NCBI RefSeq assembly: GCF_042678185.1
Contig: NZ_JBHUDQ010000001.1
Reading direction: 5' to 3' (one strand)
Origin: Ramlibacter ginsenosidimutans
Lineage (GTDB): Bacteria > Pseudomonadota > Gammaproteobacteria > Burkholderiales > Burkholderiaceae_C
DNA: 64,000 nucleotides
The notes beneath the pieces are model-generated. The model worked only from the letters and a program-made list of their open reading frames with translations, was not told the DNA's origin and searched no databases. Below, in pieces: positions 26,374-35,412 of the stretch (the first letter of the stretch is position 1; each line of letters begins with the position of its first letter). The position numbers and the translations under genes are program-made.

Positions 26374-27365
26374 GCGGCCACCGCCTCCAGGTCGACGATG
26401 CAGCGCCAGCGGCGTCCCGCGCCCTCGTCGCGCAACGGGATCGGCTGGCTGCACTCGGCGCGCGCATGGGGGCAACGCTCGCGGAAGGCGCAGCCGCGCA
26501 GTTCGCCCGCGAGCGAGGGCACGACGCCCGGGATGCTGCCCAGCCGGCTGCCCGGGGCGGTGCGGCCCGGCACCGGGATGCAATCGAGCAGCCCGCGCGT
26601 GTACGGGTGGCGGGGCCGCGCGAAGATCTCAGCTGCCGTGCCCTCCTCCACCACCTGGCCGGCGTACATCACGGCGACGCGATCGGCGATGCGTGCCACG
26701 ACGCCGAGATCGTGCGTGATCAGCACCATGGCAATCCCGAGTTCCTTCTGCAGGTCCGCCAGCAGCCGCAGGATCTGCGCCTGGATGGTGACGTCCAGCG
26801 CCGTGCTGGGCTCGTCGGCGACCAGCAGTTCGGGCGCGCACATCAGCGCCATCGCGATCATCACGCGCTGGCGCAACCCGCCGGAGAGCTGGTGCGGATA
26901 CTGCTGCAACCGGTCGCCGGCCGCGGCGATACCCACCTTCTGCAGCAGTTCGATGGCGCGCTCGCGCGCCTGCGCGCCGCTCGCGCCGCGGTGGTGCCGG
27001 TAGTGCTCCATCAGCTGCTCGCCGATCGTGTAGGCGGGATTGAGCGCGGTCATCGGCTCCTGGAACACCATGGCGAGGCGGTCGCCGCGCAGGGCATTCA
27101 TGCGCTGCTCGCCGAGCTTGGTGAGGTCCTCGCCGAGGAAGCTCATGGCGCGCGCGCGCCTGTGCGTCGCGCGCGGCAACAGGCCCATGATGGCCAGCGA
27201 CGTCATCGACTTGCCGCAGCCGGACTCGCCCACGATGCACAGGGTCTCGCCGCGGCGCACCTGGAACGACACGTCGCGCACCGGGTGCACCACGCCCGAC
27301 GCCGTGCGGATGTCCACGTGCAGTCCCTGCACGTCGAGGACGACGGGCGACTCAGCTGCGCTCAT
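26370..27365 (-). CDS. Peptide ABC transporter ATP-binding protein, DppD/OppD-type
   Basis: 331 residues. Walker A is CIVGESGCGKSMTSLAI, the Q-loop is MVFQEPMTALNP, the signature is LSGGLRQRVMIAMAL, Walker B is LLVADEPSTALDVT and the switch is VLITHDLGVV. The family C-terminal Cys-rich element (CAFRERCPHARAEC) is present. It overlaps the permease gene upstream by 14 bases and the DppF-type gene downstream by 4, so all subunits are translationally coupled. It energises import of a dipeptide-like substrate. Confidence 0.94.
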   Translation of the reverse strand: MSAAESPVVLDVQGLHVDIRTASGVVHPVRDVSFQVRRGETLCIVGESGCGKSMTSLAIMGLLPRATHRRARAMSFLGEDLTKLGEQRMNALRGDRLAMVFQEPMTALNPAYTIGEQLMEHYRHHRGASGAQARERAIELLQKVGIAAAGDRLQQYPHQLSGGLRQRVMIAMALMCAPELLVADEPSTALDVTIQAQILRLLADLQKELGIAMVLITHDLGVVARIADRVAVMYAGQVVEEGTAAEIFARPRHPYTRGLLDCIPVPGRTAPGSRLGSIPGVVPSLAGELRGCAFRERCPHARAECSQPIPLRDEGAGRRWRCIVDLEAVAA

Positions 27366-28257
27366 TCGGCATGAACACCTGGTGCAGGCCGTCGCCGGCC
27401 AGGTTGATGGAGAAGATCAGCAGCGCCAGCGCGGCGCCGGGCAGCGCAATGAGCCAGAAGGAGAAGAACATGTAGGCCTTGGCTTCGGAGATCATCAGGC
27501 CCCACGAGGGCAGCGGCGGCTGCACGCCGAGGCCCAGGAACGACAGCGAAGCCTCCAGCAGGATGGCGCTGGCCGCTTCGAGCGAGGCCACCACGATCAG
27601 GTGCGGCAGCACGTTGGGCAGCACTTCGCCGAGGATGATGCGCAGCGTCGACGCCCCGGCTGCCTGCGCGGCGGCGACGTATTCGAGCGAGCGCACCTGC
27701 TGTGTCGCGCTGCGCATGACGACGGCGAAGCGGTCCCACTTCAGCAGGCCCAGCACGAGGATCACGACCCACAGCGACGTGCCGACCAGGGCCACGGTCG
27801 CCAGTGCCACCAGGATCACCGGCATCGCGAGGCGCGTCGTGACGATGAAGGACACGGCCATGTCGGTGCGCCCGCCGAAGTACCCGGCCGCGAGGCCCAT
27901 GGTGGTGCCGATCACGCCGGAGAGCAACGCGACGCTCGCGCCGATCAGCAGGGAAATGCGCCCGCCATAGATCAGGCGCGAGAGATAGTCGCGCCCGAGC
28001 GGATCGGTACCGAGCAGGTGGGCCCACGTGCCGTGCGCGTACCAGACCGGCGGCACCGTGCGGTGGCCGAGGTCCTGCACGTAGGGATCGTAGGGAGCGA
28101 ACATGGGCGCGAACGCCGCCAGCACGACGATCGCCAGCAGCAGGCCGCCGCCGATCATCAGCGCCTTGTTGGCGCGCAGCCGGCGCAGCGTGGTGGGCGG
28201 TGCCGGCGCGAGGACGACCTCGGGCAGTTCGGCGACGGCGGGCAAGCGGGCCGACAT
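27352..28257 (-). CDS. Peptide ABC transporter permease, DppC-type
   Basis: 301 residues, about six membrane helices. The family N-terminal extension contains APMFAPYDPYVQDL and HLLGTDPLGRDYLSRLIYGG. The EAA loop is VAAAQAAGASTLRIILGEVLP, and the C-terminus has SFLGLGVQPPLPSWGLMI. It forms the membrane channel together with the DppB-type subunit. ATG 28257 shares its first base with the upstream TGA. All features are normal for the family. Confidence 0.94.
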   Translation of the reverse strand: MSARLPAVAELPEVVLAPAPPTTLRRLRANKALMIGGGLLLAIVVLAAFAPMFAPYDPYVQDLGHRTVPPVWYAHGTWAHLLGTDPLGRDYLSRLIYGGRISLLIGASVALLSGVIGTTMGLAAGYFGGRTDMAVSFIVTTRLAMPVILVALATVALVGTSLWVVILVLGLLKWDRFAVVMRSATQQVRSLEYVAAAQAAGASTLRIILGEVLPNVLPHLIVVASLEAASAILLEASLSFLGLGVQPPLPSWGLMISEAKAYMFFSFWLIALPGAALALLIFSINLAGDGLHQVFMPNERS

Positions 28258-29174
28258 CACGCGACCCGGATGCGCGGATCGAGCCACGCGTTGGCGATGT
28301 CGGCCGCGAGCGTCAGCGCGACGTAGATGACGGACAGCAGCAGCACGATCACCTGCATCACCGGGAAGTCCTTGTTGCTGATGCTCTGGTACGCGAGGTA
28401 GCCCAGGCCGTCCAGCGCGAAGATGGCCTCCACGACCACCGAGCCTCCGAGCAGGAAGCCGAGCTGCACGGCGGACAGGGCCACCACGGGCACGATCGCG
28501 TTGCGCAGCGCATGCTTGAAGATCACGGTGCGTGCCGGCAGGCCCTTGGCGCGCGCAGTGCGGATGTAGTCCGCATCCAGCACCTCGATCATGCCGGCGC
28601 GGATCAGGCGCATGAACGCCGGCGCCGCGTAGTAGCCGAGCGCCAGCGCCGGCATCACGAAGTGCTGCCACGTGCCGCTGCCGGACACCGGCAGCAGGTG
28701 CCACGTGATCGAGAACAGCATGATCAGCAGCAGCGCGAAGAAGAAGTTGGGCAGCGCCTGGCCCAGCACCGCGACACCCAGGCACAGTCGGTCGATCCAG
28801 CTGTGGCGATGGAGCGCGGCGAGCACGCCGAGCGGCACCGAGATCAGAAGCGCCACGCCTATCGACGCCGCACCCAGGATCAGCGTCGTCGGCAGCTTGT
28901 CGGCGATCAGGGGCGCAACGTCGGTCTTGAAGTACACCGACGTTCCCAGCTGCCCGTGCAGCAGGTTCAGCAACCAGTCGGCGTACTGCACCGGGATCGG
29001 CCGGTCGAAGCCGTAGGTATGCCGGATCAGGGCGATGTCGGCGGCACGCGCGCCCTCTCCGGCCAGCGCCACGGCGGGATCGCCGGACACGAACACCAGC
29101 AGGTACGCGACGAACGACACCGTCAGCGCCACCAGCACGGCCAGCGCCAGGCGCCTGGCGATATAGAACAGCAT
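28257..29174 (-). CDS. Peptide ABC transporter permease, DppB-type
   Basis: 305 residues, six helices. The family N-terminus ARRLALAVLVALTVSFVAYL is followed by GDPAVALAGEGARA and YADWLLNLLHGQLGTSVYF. The EAA region is YIRTARAKGLPARTVIFKHA and the last periplasmic loop has LDGLGYLAYQSISNKD. It follows the binding-protein gene by 16 bases and overlaps the DppC-type gene by one base. An inner-membrane channel subunit. Confidence 0.94.
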   Translation of the reverse strand: MLFYIARRLALAVLVALTVSFVAYLLVFVSGDPAVALAGEGARAADIALIRHTYGFDRPIPVQYADWLLNLLHGQLGTSVYFKTDVAPLIADKLPTTLILGAASIGVALLISVPLGVLAALHRHSWIDRLCLGVAVLGQALPNFFFALLLIMLFSITWHLLPVSGSGTWQHFVMPALALGYYAAPAFMRLIRAGMIEVLDADYIRTARAKGLPARTVIFKHALRNAIVPVVALSAVQLGFLLGGSVVVEAIFALDGLGYLAYQSISNKDFPVMQVIVLLLSVIYVALTLAADIANAWLDPRIRVA

Positions 29175-29190
29175 CAGCCGTCCTCCCGCG

Positions 29191-30711
29191 TTACTTCCAG
29201 CTCATCTCCCAGAAGCGCGGCACTTCGTCCGAATAGGCCCGGAACTTCAGGTCCTTGCTCGCCACGTAGTACACGGGCAGGGTCCACAGCGGCACCGCGT
29301 AGGCCTTCTCGGCGATGATCTCCAGCGCCTTGCGGTAGTACTCGGTGCGGGCCTTGGTGTCGACCGTGTGGTCGCCCTTGTCCAGGAGCTCCTTGACCTG
29401 CGGATCGTGCGAGAGATCGTCGGCGCCGCCGCCGAAGTACACCGGCGTCGACGCGGACGCGTCGTTGACCAGGTTGGAGCCCCAGGTCCAGTGCACCAGG
29501 GCCGCCTTGTTGGCGCGCTCCTGGTCACGCATGGCGGCGTACTGCATGAAGTTCAGCTTCGCCCGGATGCCGACCGCCTGCAGGTAGTTGATGATCGCCT
29601 CGGTCTGGTCGCGCTCGCGGTAGGCGTGGATGGGGATCTCGAAGCCGTTGGGGTAGCCCGCTTCGGCCAGCAGCTTCTTCGCCAGTGCCGGATCGTACTT
29701 GTAGACCGGCACCCCCTCGTGCGTGCAGCCCACCTGCGACGGCGTGCAGATGGTGGACAGCAGCTCGCCACCGCCCACGATGTTCTTCAGGATGGACTCG
29801 CGGTCGATCGCGTGCTCGATGGCCTTGCGCACGCGCACGTCCTTCAGTTGCGGCGCCGGCGTGCCGTCGCGCGTGTTCATCTGCAGGAACACGATGCGCA
29901 TGGTGTTGCCACTGACCACCTGCAGGTCGGGCACGGCCTGCAGCTTCTCGGCCTGGTCCTTCGGCACGTTCATGATCAGGTCTTCGCCGCCGGACATCAC
30001 TTCGGCCATCCGCGTCTGGCCGTCGGGGATGAATCGGATGCGGACCTTGCTGATCTTCGCCGCCGGGCGCGGAGAATCCTTGAAGTAGCCGTCGAACTTC
30101 TCCAGCGTGATCGACTTGCCGGGAATGTTCTCCACCACCTTGTACGGGCCCGAGCCGACCGGCTTGGCATTCATGCCCTTGGGGCCGACTTCCTTGTAGT
30201 ACTTGGCGGGGTAGATCGGCAGGGTGGTCGCCAGGTAGTCCTTGGCGGCGGGGAACGGCTCCTTGCTGATGACGCGGACCTTGTACTTGTCGACCTTCTC
30301 CACTTTCTGGATCCAGCGGACGTTCTCCTGCGTCACCGCCTTGTTGGCGGGGTCGGCCACGTAGTTCAGCGTGTAGACCACCGAGTCGGCGTCGAAGTCC
30401 TCCCCGTTCTGGAACTTGACGCCCTGGCGCAGCTCGAATTCGAGCGTGCGGTCGTCGACCTGCTTCCAGCTCTTGGCCAGCTGGCCCTTGTATTCATGGG
30501 TGACGGGATCGCGATAGAGCAGCGTGTCCCACACCGTCTGGCCCAGGATCACGCCGATGCGGACGTTGTTGTAGTAGACGTCGACGTTTTCCGGTGCCTG
30601 GTCGTAGGCCATCTCCAGCGTGTCGGTCTTCTTGCCGGCCCAGGCCGGCGCGGACGCCACGACCACTGCCGCGGCCGTTGCGGCCACCGCGAACTTGAGG
30701 ACTCCCTGCAT
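29191..30711 (-). CDS. Periplasmic solute-binding protein family 5 (DppA/OppA-like)
   Basis: 506 residues with a signal peptide (VLKFAVAATAAAVVVASA, cleavage near AWA). The mature protein has the SBP_bac_5 features LAKSWKQVDDRTLEFELRQG, VKFQNGEDFDADSVVYTLNY and VGSGPYKVVE, with a C-terminal lobe ending FWEMSWK. Start at ATG 30711 is chosen because AGGAG is 8 bases upstream; an ATG at 30726 lacks such a site. It is the first gene of the six-gene operon ending at 24011. Ligand inferred to be a dipeptide or acyl-amino acid because a peptidase of the M20 family closes the operon. Confidence 0.93.
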   Translation of the reverse strand: MQGVLKFAVAATAAAVVVASAPAWAGKKTDTLEMAYDQAPENVDVYYNNVRIGVILGQTVWDTLLYRDPVTHEYKGQLAKSWKQVDDRTLEFELRQGVKFQNGEDFDADSVVYTLNYVADPANKAVTQENVRWIQKVEKVDKYKVRVISKEPFPAAKDYLATTLPIYPAKYYKEVGPKGMNAKPVGSGPYKVVENIPGKSITLEKFDGYFKDSPRPAAKISKVRIRFIPDGQTRMAEVMSGGEDLIMNVPKDQAEKLQAVPDLQVVSGNTMRIVFLQMNTRDGTPAPQLKDVRVRKAIEHAIDRESILKNIVGGGELLSTICTPSQVGCTHEGVPVYKYDPALAKKLLAEAGYPNGFEIPIHAYRERDQTEAIINYLQAVGIRAKLNFMQYAAMRDQERANKAALVHWTWGSNLVNDASASTPVYFGGGADDLSHDPQVKELLDKGDHTVDTKARTEYYRKALEIIAEKAYAVPLWTLPVYYVASKDLKFRAYSDEVPRFWEMSWK

Positions 30712-30928
30712 GCGCTGCTCCTGCATCACTCTCAACGAAGCGAGGAGGATACCGAAGGACACGGGCGCATCGAGAGCCTGCTAACCCTTAGACGAAAGGG
30801 ATCGCGGCGCCGGCAGTACCCAGAATGGCCTCGCCGGGCGTCGAAAGTGGAGGGATCGTCCGCAGGCGTGCCCGGCCGATCGGAAACCCGGACGCAAGCA
30901 GGTTGCCGGCAAGGAAATCTGCCGGATC

Positions 30929-31372
30929 TCAAGCGCGGCGAGGGACCGGCATCAACCCGAGTTGCTGCAGCACCGCGAGGCGGTCGACCACGCCCCATTG
31001 CTCCGCCATGCGTGCGTCCTCGAAGCGCATGATGTGCACCTCGCGCCACTGCGCCACGCGCCCGCTTGGCGCCGCACCGGCGAACTCGCCGAGGTGCGTG
31101 CCTTGCGCCTGCAGGTGGTGGACCACGAAGTCGCCCTCCGCGACCTCGTGGAGCAGCTCGTAGCGCAGGTCCGGGAAACCGCCGCGCACGCGCGCCACGG
31201 CGTTCGCCAGGCTGGCGCGGCCGTCCGCGTCCGGCACGCCGCCGGTTTGGCCGTGGTTGACGAAATCCGGCGTCGTGAGTTCGTCCAGCAGCGCCAGCTG
31301 GCCCCCGGCGAACAGCTCGAAGCTGATGCGCCGGGCGGCTGCGCGATTGCGGTCCGCGGGCGCCGAGGGCAT
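30929..31372 (-). CDS. SnoaL-like / NTF2-fold protein
   Basis: 147 residues. The central region LLDELTTPDFVNHGQTGGVP, FPDLRYELLHEVAEGDFVVHHL and the end REVHIMRFEDARMAEQWGVVD match the SnoaL-like polyketide-cyclase family in the cone-shaped NTF2 fold. Members range from ester cyclases to small-molecule-binding proteins, so the function is not determined. Its ATG begins 1 base after the TGA of the upstream membrane gene, showing coupling to it. The 217 bases between this gene and the dpp-type operon hold no further gene. Confidence 0.82.
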   Translation of the reverse strand: MPSAPADRNRAAARRISFELFAGGQLALLDELTTPDFVNHGQTGGVPDADGRASLANAVARVRGGFPDLRYELLHEVAEGDFVVHHLQAQGTHLGEFAGAAPSGRVAQWREVHIMRFEDARMAEQWGVVDRLAVLQQLGLMPVPRRA

Positions 31373-31373
31373 C

Positions 31374-31814
31374 TCAGTTGGGCGCGCCGCCTCCGGCGAC
31401 GCCGGCGCCTTCCGGGATGTGCGCGCGCTGCTCGCGGGCGGCGGGCGCCGTCTGCTGCCAGACCAGCACGGCGAAGCACACCACGCCGAGCGCCACGACG
31501 ATGGAGGCGACGGCGGCCAGGGGCTCGATCGCGCTCACGCCGCGATAGAGGAGCGCCAGCGCCACCATCATCACGAAGTGCGCCGGCACGTACAGCCAGA
31601 AATGCCAGCGGGCGAGCGTCGCCGCGGCCGCCTTGGGCCAGGCGCGGTAGAACGCCGCGAAGATGGACATCGAGACCCAGCCGAGCAGGTTGATGTGCGC
31701 GTGCACCGGGAACATGCCGTGGTCGTGCGACGCAGCCATTCCGATGCCGAATGCCACGCCGGCCAGGAACCAGATCGCCGCCAGGCGCATGAAGAGGCCG
31801 TCGATGTTCTTCAT
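31374..31814 (-). CDS. Small cytochrome-oxidase-subunit-I-like membrane protein
   Basis: 146 residues with four hydrophobic helices. The first helix pair contains AASHDHGMFPVHAHINLLGW, whose His-rich segment resembles helices of haem-copper oxidase and NnrS-type proteins but is far too short to be a complete subunit I (normally about 500 residues). The length is common for a family of small standalone relatives often annotated as cytochrome-c oxidase-like. Start at 31814 is preceded by GGAGG at 6 bases. It is coupled to the NTF2-fold gene downstream. Role unknown. Confidence 0.7.
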   Translation of the reverse strand: MKNIDGLFMRLAAIWFLAGVAFGIGMAASHDHGMFPVHAHINLLGWVSMSIFAAFYRAWPKAAAATLARWHFWLYVPAHFVMMVALALLYRGVSAIEPLAAVASIVVALGVVCFAVLVWQQTAPAAREQRAHIPEGAGVAGGGAPN

Positions 31815-32053
31815 TGGGTACCTCCGACTTGCTGCGAGCGGCTTTCAGTCTAGGACGCCGTTCGCGCCTGTCGCTCCGGGACTTCCCGAGGCGCAGGGCT
31901 GCCGAGGCAGCCGCATGCGTCCAGGATTTAGAACGATGGTCTTCCTGCGGGCCCTGGGGGACCGTGACAGATCCGGGTCTTTGTGCGTTTCGTTCCTGCT
32001 TCGTTCAGGGTCCGGGTGGCATTCTCGATGCCAACGTGATCCAAGGAGCCCTC

Positions 32054-32302
32054 ATGTCGCGCATCGTCCTGACCCGCCTCGCAGCCATCGTCGCGCTGGC
32101 CGTCATGCTGCCGTCTGCGTGGGCCGCGGTGAGCCGCGACGAAGCCGCCACGCTGGCGCAGCACATCGTCCCCGGCCGCGTGCTCGCAGTGGAGCGCGGC
32201 GTGCACGTCGACAACAGCGTCGTGTGGCGCGTGCGGGTGCTCAGCGCCACGGGCGAGCTGCGAGTGCTCGTCATCGACGCCGAGACGGGGCGGTCCCGCT
32301 AG
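32054..32302 (+). CDS. PepSY-type secreted small protein
   Basis: 82 residues. A signal peptide (LTRLAAIVALAVMLPSAWA) precedes a single PepSY-like module: VSRDEAATLAQHIVPGRVLA, then a beta-strand pair ending RVLVIDAETG. PepSY modules are found in protease propeptides and small periplasmic proteins. Start at ATG 32054 has AAGGAG 5 bases upstream. In the 240-base region before it, TTCGTTC occurs twice about 12 bases apart (31989-31995 and 32001-32007), which could be a response-regulator direct repeat, but no two-component gene is nearby. Confidence 0.75.
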   Translation: MSRIVLTRLAAIVALAVMLPSAWAAVSRDEAATLAQHIVPGRVLAVERGVHVDNSVVWRVRVLSATGELRVLVIDAETGRSR

Positions 32303-32435
32303 CGCTCGCTACAGGTCCTCGCGCGGCGACTAGGCCGGACCGGGTGAACGTCGCCGCCGCTGCCCCGGGCTAACCCGCCTGCGCGCGCCGATGCGGCGTG
32401 CTAGCGTGCCCTTCCGCCCGCACCCGGAGGACCGC

Positions 32436-33863
32436 ATGCCCGACTCTCCCGCCCACCTGGCCGACGCGCCTGCGCACCGGCTCGCCCGCCTGTTCGCTTC
32501 CGGCGAGGCCTCTCCCGTCGAAGCCTGCCGTGCAGTGCTGCAGCGCATCGAGCGGCTCAACCCCGAGTACCGGGCCTTCGTGTGCGTCGATGCGGAAGGC
32601 GCACTGGCCGCCGCGCGCGCAAGCGAGGCACGGTGGCGCGCCGGCTCCGCGCTCGGGCCGCTGGACGGCGTGCCGGTGTCCATCAAGGATCTCATCCTCA
32701 CGAAAGGGCTCCCCACCCTGCGCGGCAGCTTCACGGTCGATGAGCACCAACCGTGGGACGTCGATGCGCCGGTCACGGCGCGCTTGCGCGAAGCGGGCGC
32801 CGTGATCCTCGGGAAGACGGCGACGCCGGAGTTCGGCTGCAAGGCCGAGACCAATTCGCCCCGCTCCGGCTTCACGCGCAACCCGTGGAATCCGGCGCGC
32901 ACACCCGGCGGCTCTTCCGGCGGCGCGGCGACCGCCGTGGCGCTGGGCATGGGGCCCATTGCGGTGGGCACGGACGGCGCAGGCTCGGTACGCATCCCCG
33001 CCGCGTTCTGCGGCAACTTCGGCCTGAAGCCCAGCTTCGGGCGCGTGCCTGCGTATCCGCTGTCGCCCATGGGCACGGTGGCGCACATCGGCCCGCACAC
33101 GATGGACGTGCGCGACGCCGCGCTGGCCATGAACGTGATGAAGCGTCCGGACGCGCGCGACTGGACCTCGCTGCCGCCCAACGACGACGACTACACCGCC
33201 ACGCTCGGACAAGGCTTCGCGGGCCTGCGCGTCGCGTGGTCGCCGCGCCTGGGCTACGCGCAGGTGCACCCGGAGGTGGCGGCCGGCGTGCGGGCTGCGG
33301 TCCGTGCCATCGAGTCGGCGGGTGCGCAGGTCGAGGAAGTGGATCCGGGCTTCGCAGATCCGTTGGAGATCAGCACCGGGCTGTGGTTCGCCGGCTCCTG
33401 GATGGTGTGGAACTCGCTCACGCCCGAGCAGCAGGCGTGCACCGACCCGGACTTTCGCGCGCAGGCGGAACTGGGCAGCCGCCTCTCCGCGCTGCATGTG
33501 CAGCAGTGCCAGGCACGTCGCGTGGACCTGGGCTCGCACATGCGGCAGTTCATGGAGCGCTACGACCTGCTCGCGACCCCTTCCGTGGCCGTGCCCGCCT
33601 TCGAGATCCGTCCGCCCGGGAGCGTGCCGATGTCGCCCGAGGCGATGCTCTCGTGGACGCCGTTCAGCTATCCCTTCAACCTCACGCAGCAGCCGGCGTG
33701 CACGGTCCCGTGCGGCCTCACTGCCGACGGATTGCCGATCGGCATCCAGTTCGTCGGCCCGATGTTCCGCGACGAACTCGTGTTGCGCGCGGCTACGGCG
33801 TACGAGGCGATCCGGCCCATCCCGCGGCCGGGAACGTTGTCGGGGGGCGGCTCGGGTCGGTGA
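32436..33863 (+). CDS. Amidase, amidase-signature (AS) family
   Basis: 475 residues. The Ser-Ser-Lys triad region is clear: Lys in VPVSIKDLILTKG, and the Gly/Ser-rich stretch TPGGSSGGAATAVALGM followed by VGTDGAGSVRIPAAFCGNFG. The C-terminal hydrophobic and Pro-rich part (FSYPFNLTQQPACTVPCG) is typical of AS enzymes that hydrolyse small aliphatic or aromatic amides; GatA is excluded because no gatB/gatC is nearby. Start at ATG 32436 has GGAGG upstream. No signal peptide. Substrate unknown. Confidence 0.9.
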   Translation: MPDSPAHLADAPAHRLARLFASGEASPVEACRAVLQRIERLNPEYRAFVCVDAEGALAAARASEARWRAGSALGPLDGVPVSIKDLILTKGLPTLRGSFTVDEHQPWDVDAPVTARLREAGAVILGKTATPEFGCKAETNSPRSGFTRNPWNPARTPGGSSGGAATAVALGMGPIAVGTDGAGSVRIPAAFCGNFGLKPSFGRVPAYPLSPMGTVAHIGPHTMDVRDAALAMNVMKRPDARDWTSLPPNDDDYTATLGQGFAGLRVAWSPRLGYAQVHPEVAAGVRAAVRAIESAGAQVEEVDPGFADPLEISTGLWFAGSWMVWNSLTPEQQACTDPDFRAQAELGSRLSALHVQQCQARRVDLGSHMRQFMERYDLLATPSVAVPAFEIRPPGSVPMSPEAMLSWTPFSYPFNLTQQPACTVPCGLTADGLPIGIQFVGPMFRDELVLRAATAYEAIRPIPRPGTLSGGGSGR

Positions 33864-33976
33864 TGCCGCGGGCATGAGCTCCGGCGCAGCCGCGCGATGA
33901 CGACGGGCGCAGCGATTCACGATCCGTTCATGCACCGCGGCGCATGCTGCCTGCACCTCTTCAACAGGAGTGCCGC

Positions 33977-34354
33977 ATGCAACTGCCTTCCCTCTCCCGT
34001 CCGCTGTCGGCTGCTGCCGTCGCCGCCCTTCTCCTCGGCCTCGGCTCCGCTGCACAGGCCGCCGACGTGTACTTCTCCGCCGGCGGTCCCGCCTGGTCCC
34101 CACAGGGGCCGGCCTTCGTCCAGGCGCCGCCGGTGTATGCACAGCCCGACACGGTGTATGTGCAGCCCGCGATCGTCGCGCGCGACCCGGTCTATGCCGC
34201 GCCCGCACCGGTGTACGCTGCTCCCAGCCCCTACTGGGCCGACCGCGACGCGCGCCGCGCCTACTGGGAGCACCGGCGCTGGGAGCACGAGCGCTGGGAA
34301 CACCGCAGGTGGGAGCACCGCCACCACCGCGACCGGGACCGCGATGACGATTGA
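33977..34354 (+). CDS. Secreted low-complexity protein with WEHRR repeats
   Basis: 125 residues. A signal peptide (LSAAAVAALLLGLGSAAQAA) is followed by a Pro/Ala/Tyr-rich stretch (VYAQPDTVYVQPAIV, VYAAPAPVYAAP) and then tandem WEHRR-type repeats, ending in a His/Arg/Asp tail. Start at ATG 33977 is preceded by CAGGAG. The family is recognisable only as short periplasmic or surface proteins of Burkholderiales; no function is known. The His-rich tail might bind metals, but this is not shown by the sequence. Confidence 0.7.
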   Translation: MQLPSLSRPLSAAAVAALLLGLGSAAQAADVYFSAGGPAWSPQGPAFVQAPPVYAQPDTVYVQPAIVARDPVYAAPAPVYAAPSPYWADRDARRAYWEHRRWEHERWEHRRWEHRHHRDRDRDDD

Positions 34355-34399
34355 ACGGGCCCGTTCACGACTGCGCTGATCGACCGTCTACCAGGAGCG

Positions 34400-35389
34400 C
34401 TAGTCGATGGCGAACACGAGCAGCGCCGCCTCGCGCCCTGCGCGTGCGGGTGCTGCCACGAACAGCCTCCCGAGCTCCGGCACCAGGAGGCCTGTTCGCG
34501 CGCCCTGCGACGTTTCCACCCGCTGCTCGATCGGGTACGGACCTGAACCGGAGACCCGGATCACGTTGACGTGGCCATCGCCACAGATGGCGTACAGCCG
34601 CTGGCCGGACGGCTCGAAGAAGAGGTCGTCGGCATCGCCGCAGATCGGCAACTGCGATTCGAGCTGGCCTGTCACGGAATCCAACACGCGAATGGTGGGT
34701 GGCCGACGGGTCGCCACGAACAGCCTGTGCCCGTTCGCGTCCAGCGCCAGCGGATAGTTCGCCGCTGCCGGTGCGACGCTCCACGTACCCAGCGTCTTTC
34801 CGGAGTCACGATCCACCACGATGACGGCGCCCGCCTCGGGCACGTTCACGTAGAGCCTGTCGCGCGCGAGCGAGAACGCTTCCGGGTGTCCCGGGAGTTC
34901 GTAGCGCCGCAGCACTGCAAGCGAACGCGTGTCGAGCACGGCGATGCCGTGGCCAAAACCAACGTACAACCGTCCGGACGCATCGTCGAGGCGCAGGTTG
35001 TCCGCATCCGGGAGACCGCGTGCGGTGGCGACGGCCGTCACGCCCTCCAGGGCCTGAACGGTGCCTGCGTCGCCGTTCGCGACATAAGCGCGGGCCAGGG
35101 CCGTCGACCATGCGGTCCCTTGCGGCTCGCGCATCCCGCGCACTTGCGCAATGCGTCGCCCTGCCGCCACGTCGACCACTTCCAGCGTGTTCGCCCCCAG
35201 CCCTGCGATGAACAGCAACTGCCGGTCCGGCGCATAGGCGAGATGGTCGATGCGCCCGGGTGTGCCGGGCAGCGCTATCGTGCCCAGCAGGTGCAGCCCG
35301 CCGGCGATGGCGCAACCCTGCAGGAGCGCCCAGCAAGCTGCGGCCGCGAGCGCCCTGGCGACCGCACCGAGAACCTGCGAGATGCTCAT
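34400..35389 (-). CDS. YncE-like beta-propeller protein (possible lipoprotein)
   Basis: 329 residues. After an N-terminal hydrophobic segment with a lipobox-like LLQGC (Cys26), there are repeated blades of the form LLFIAGLGANTLEVVDVAAG and LYVGFGHGIAVLDTRSL, matching YVTN/YncE 7-bladed propellers. No enzymatic motif is visible, so a binding or scaffold role in the periplasm is likely. It is divergent from chrA across 166 bases that hold an AT-rich inverted repeat. Start at ATG 35389 fits the signal peptide. Confidence 0.78.
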   Translation of the reverse strand: MSISQVLGAVARALAAAACWALLQGCAIAGGLHLLGTIALPGTPGRIDHLAYAPDRQLLFIAGLGANTLEVVDVAAGRRIAQVRGMREPQGTAWSTALARAYVANGDAGTVQALEGVTAVATARGLPDADNLRLDDASGRLYVGFGHGIAVLDTRSLAVLRRYELPGHPEAFSLARDRLYVNVPEAGAVIVVDRDSGKTLGTWSVAPAAANYPLALDANGHRLFVATRRPPTIRVLDSVTGQLESQLPICGDADDLFFEPSGQRLYAICGDGHVNVIRVSGSGPYPIEQRVETSQGARTGLLVPELGRLFVAAPARAGREAALLVFAID

Positions 35390-35412
35390 GGTGGAACTTT
35401 GTAGCCGTCTCT

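Noticed and set aside
31989..32007. Direct repeat TTCGTTC as a response-regulator box
   Set aside because: Only two copies and no two-component system in the window; kept as a remark in the PepSY-type entry only.
34250..34354. Tandem WEHRR repeats as a possible DNA repeat element
   Set aside because: They are in frame inside the secreted low-complexity protein and are explained by that coding sequence.
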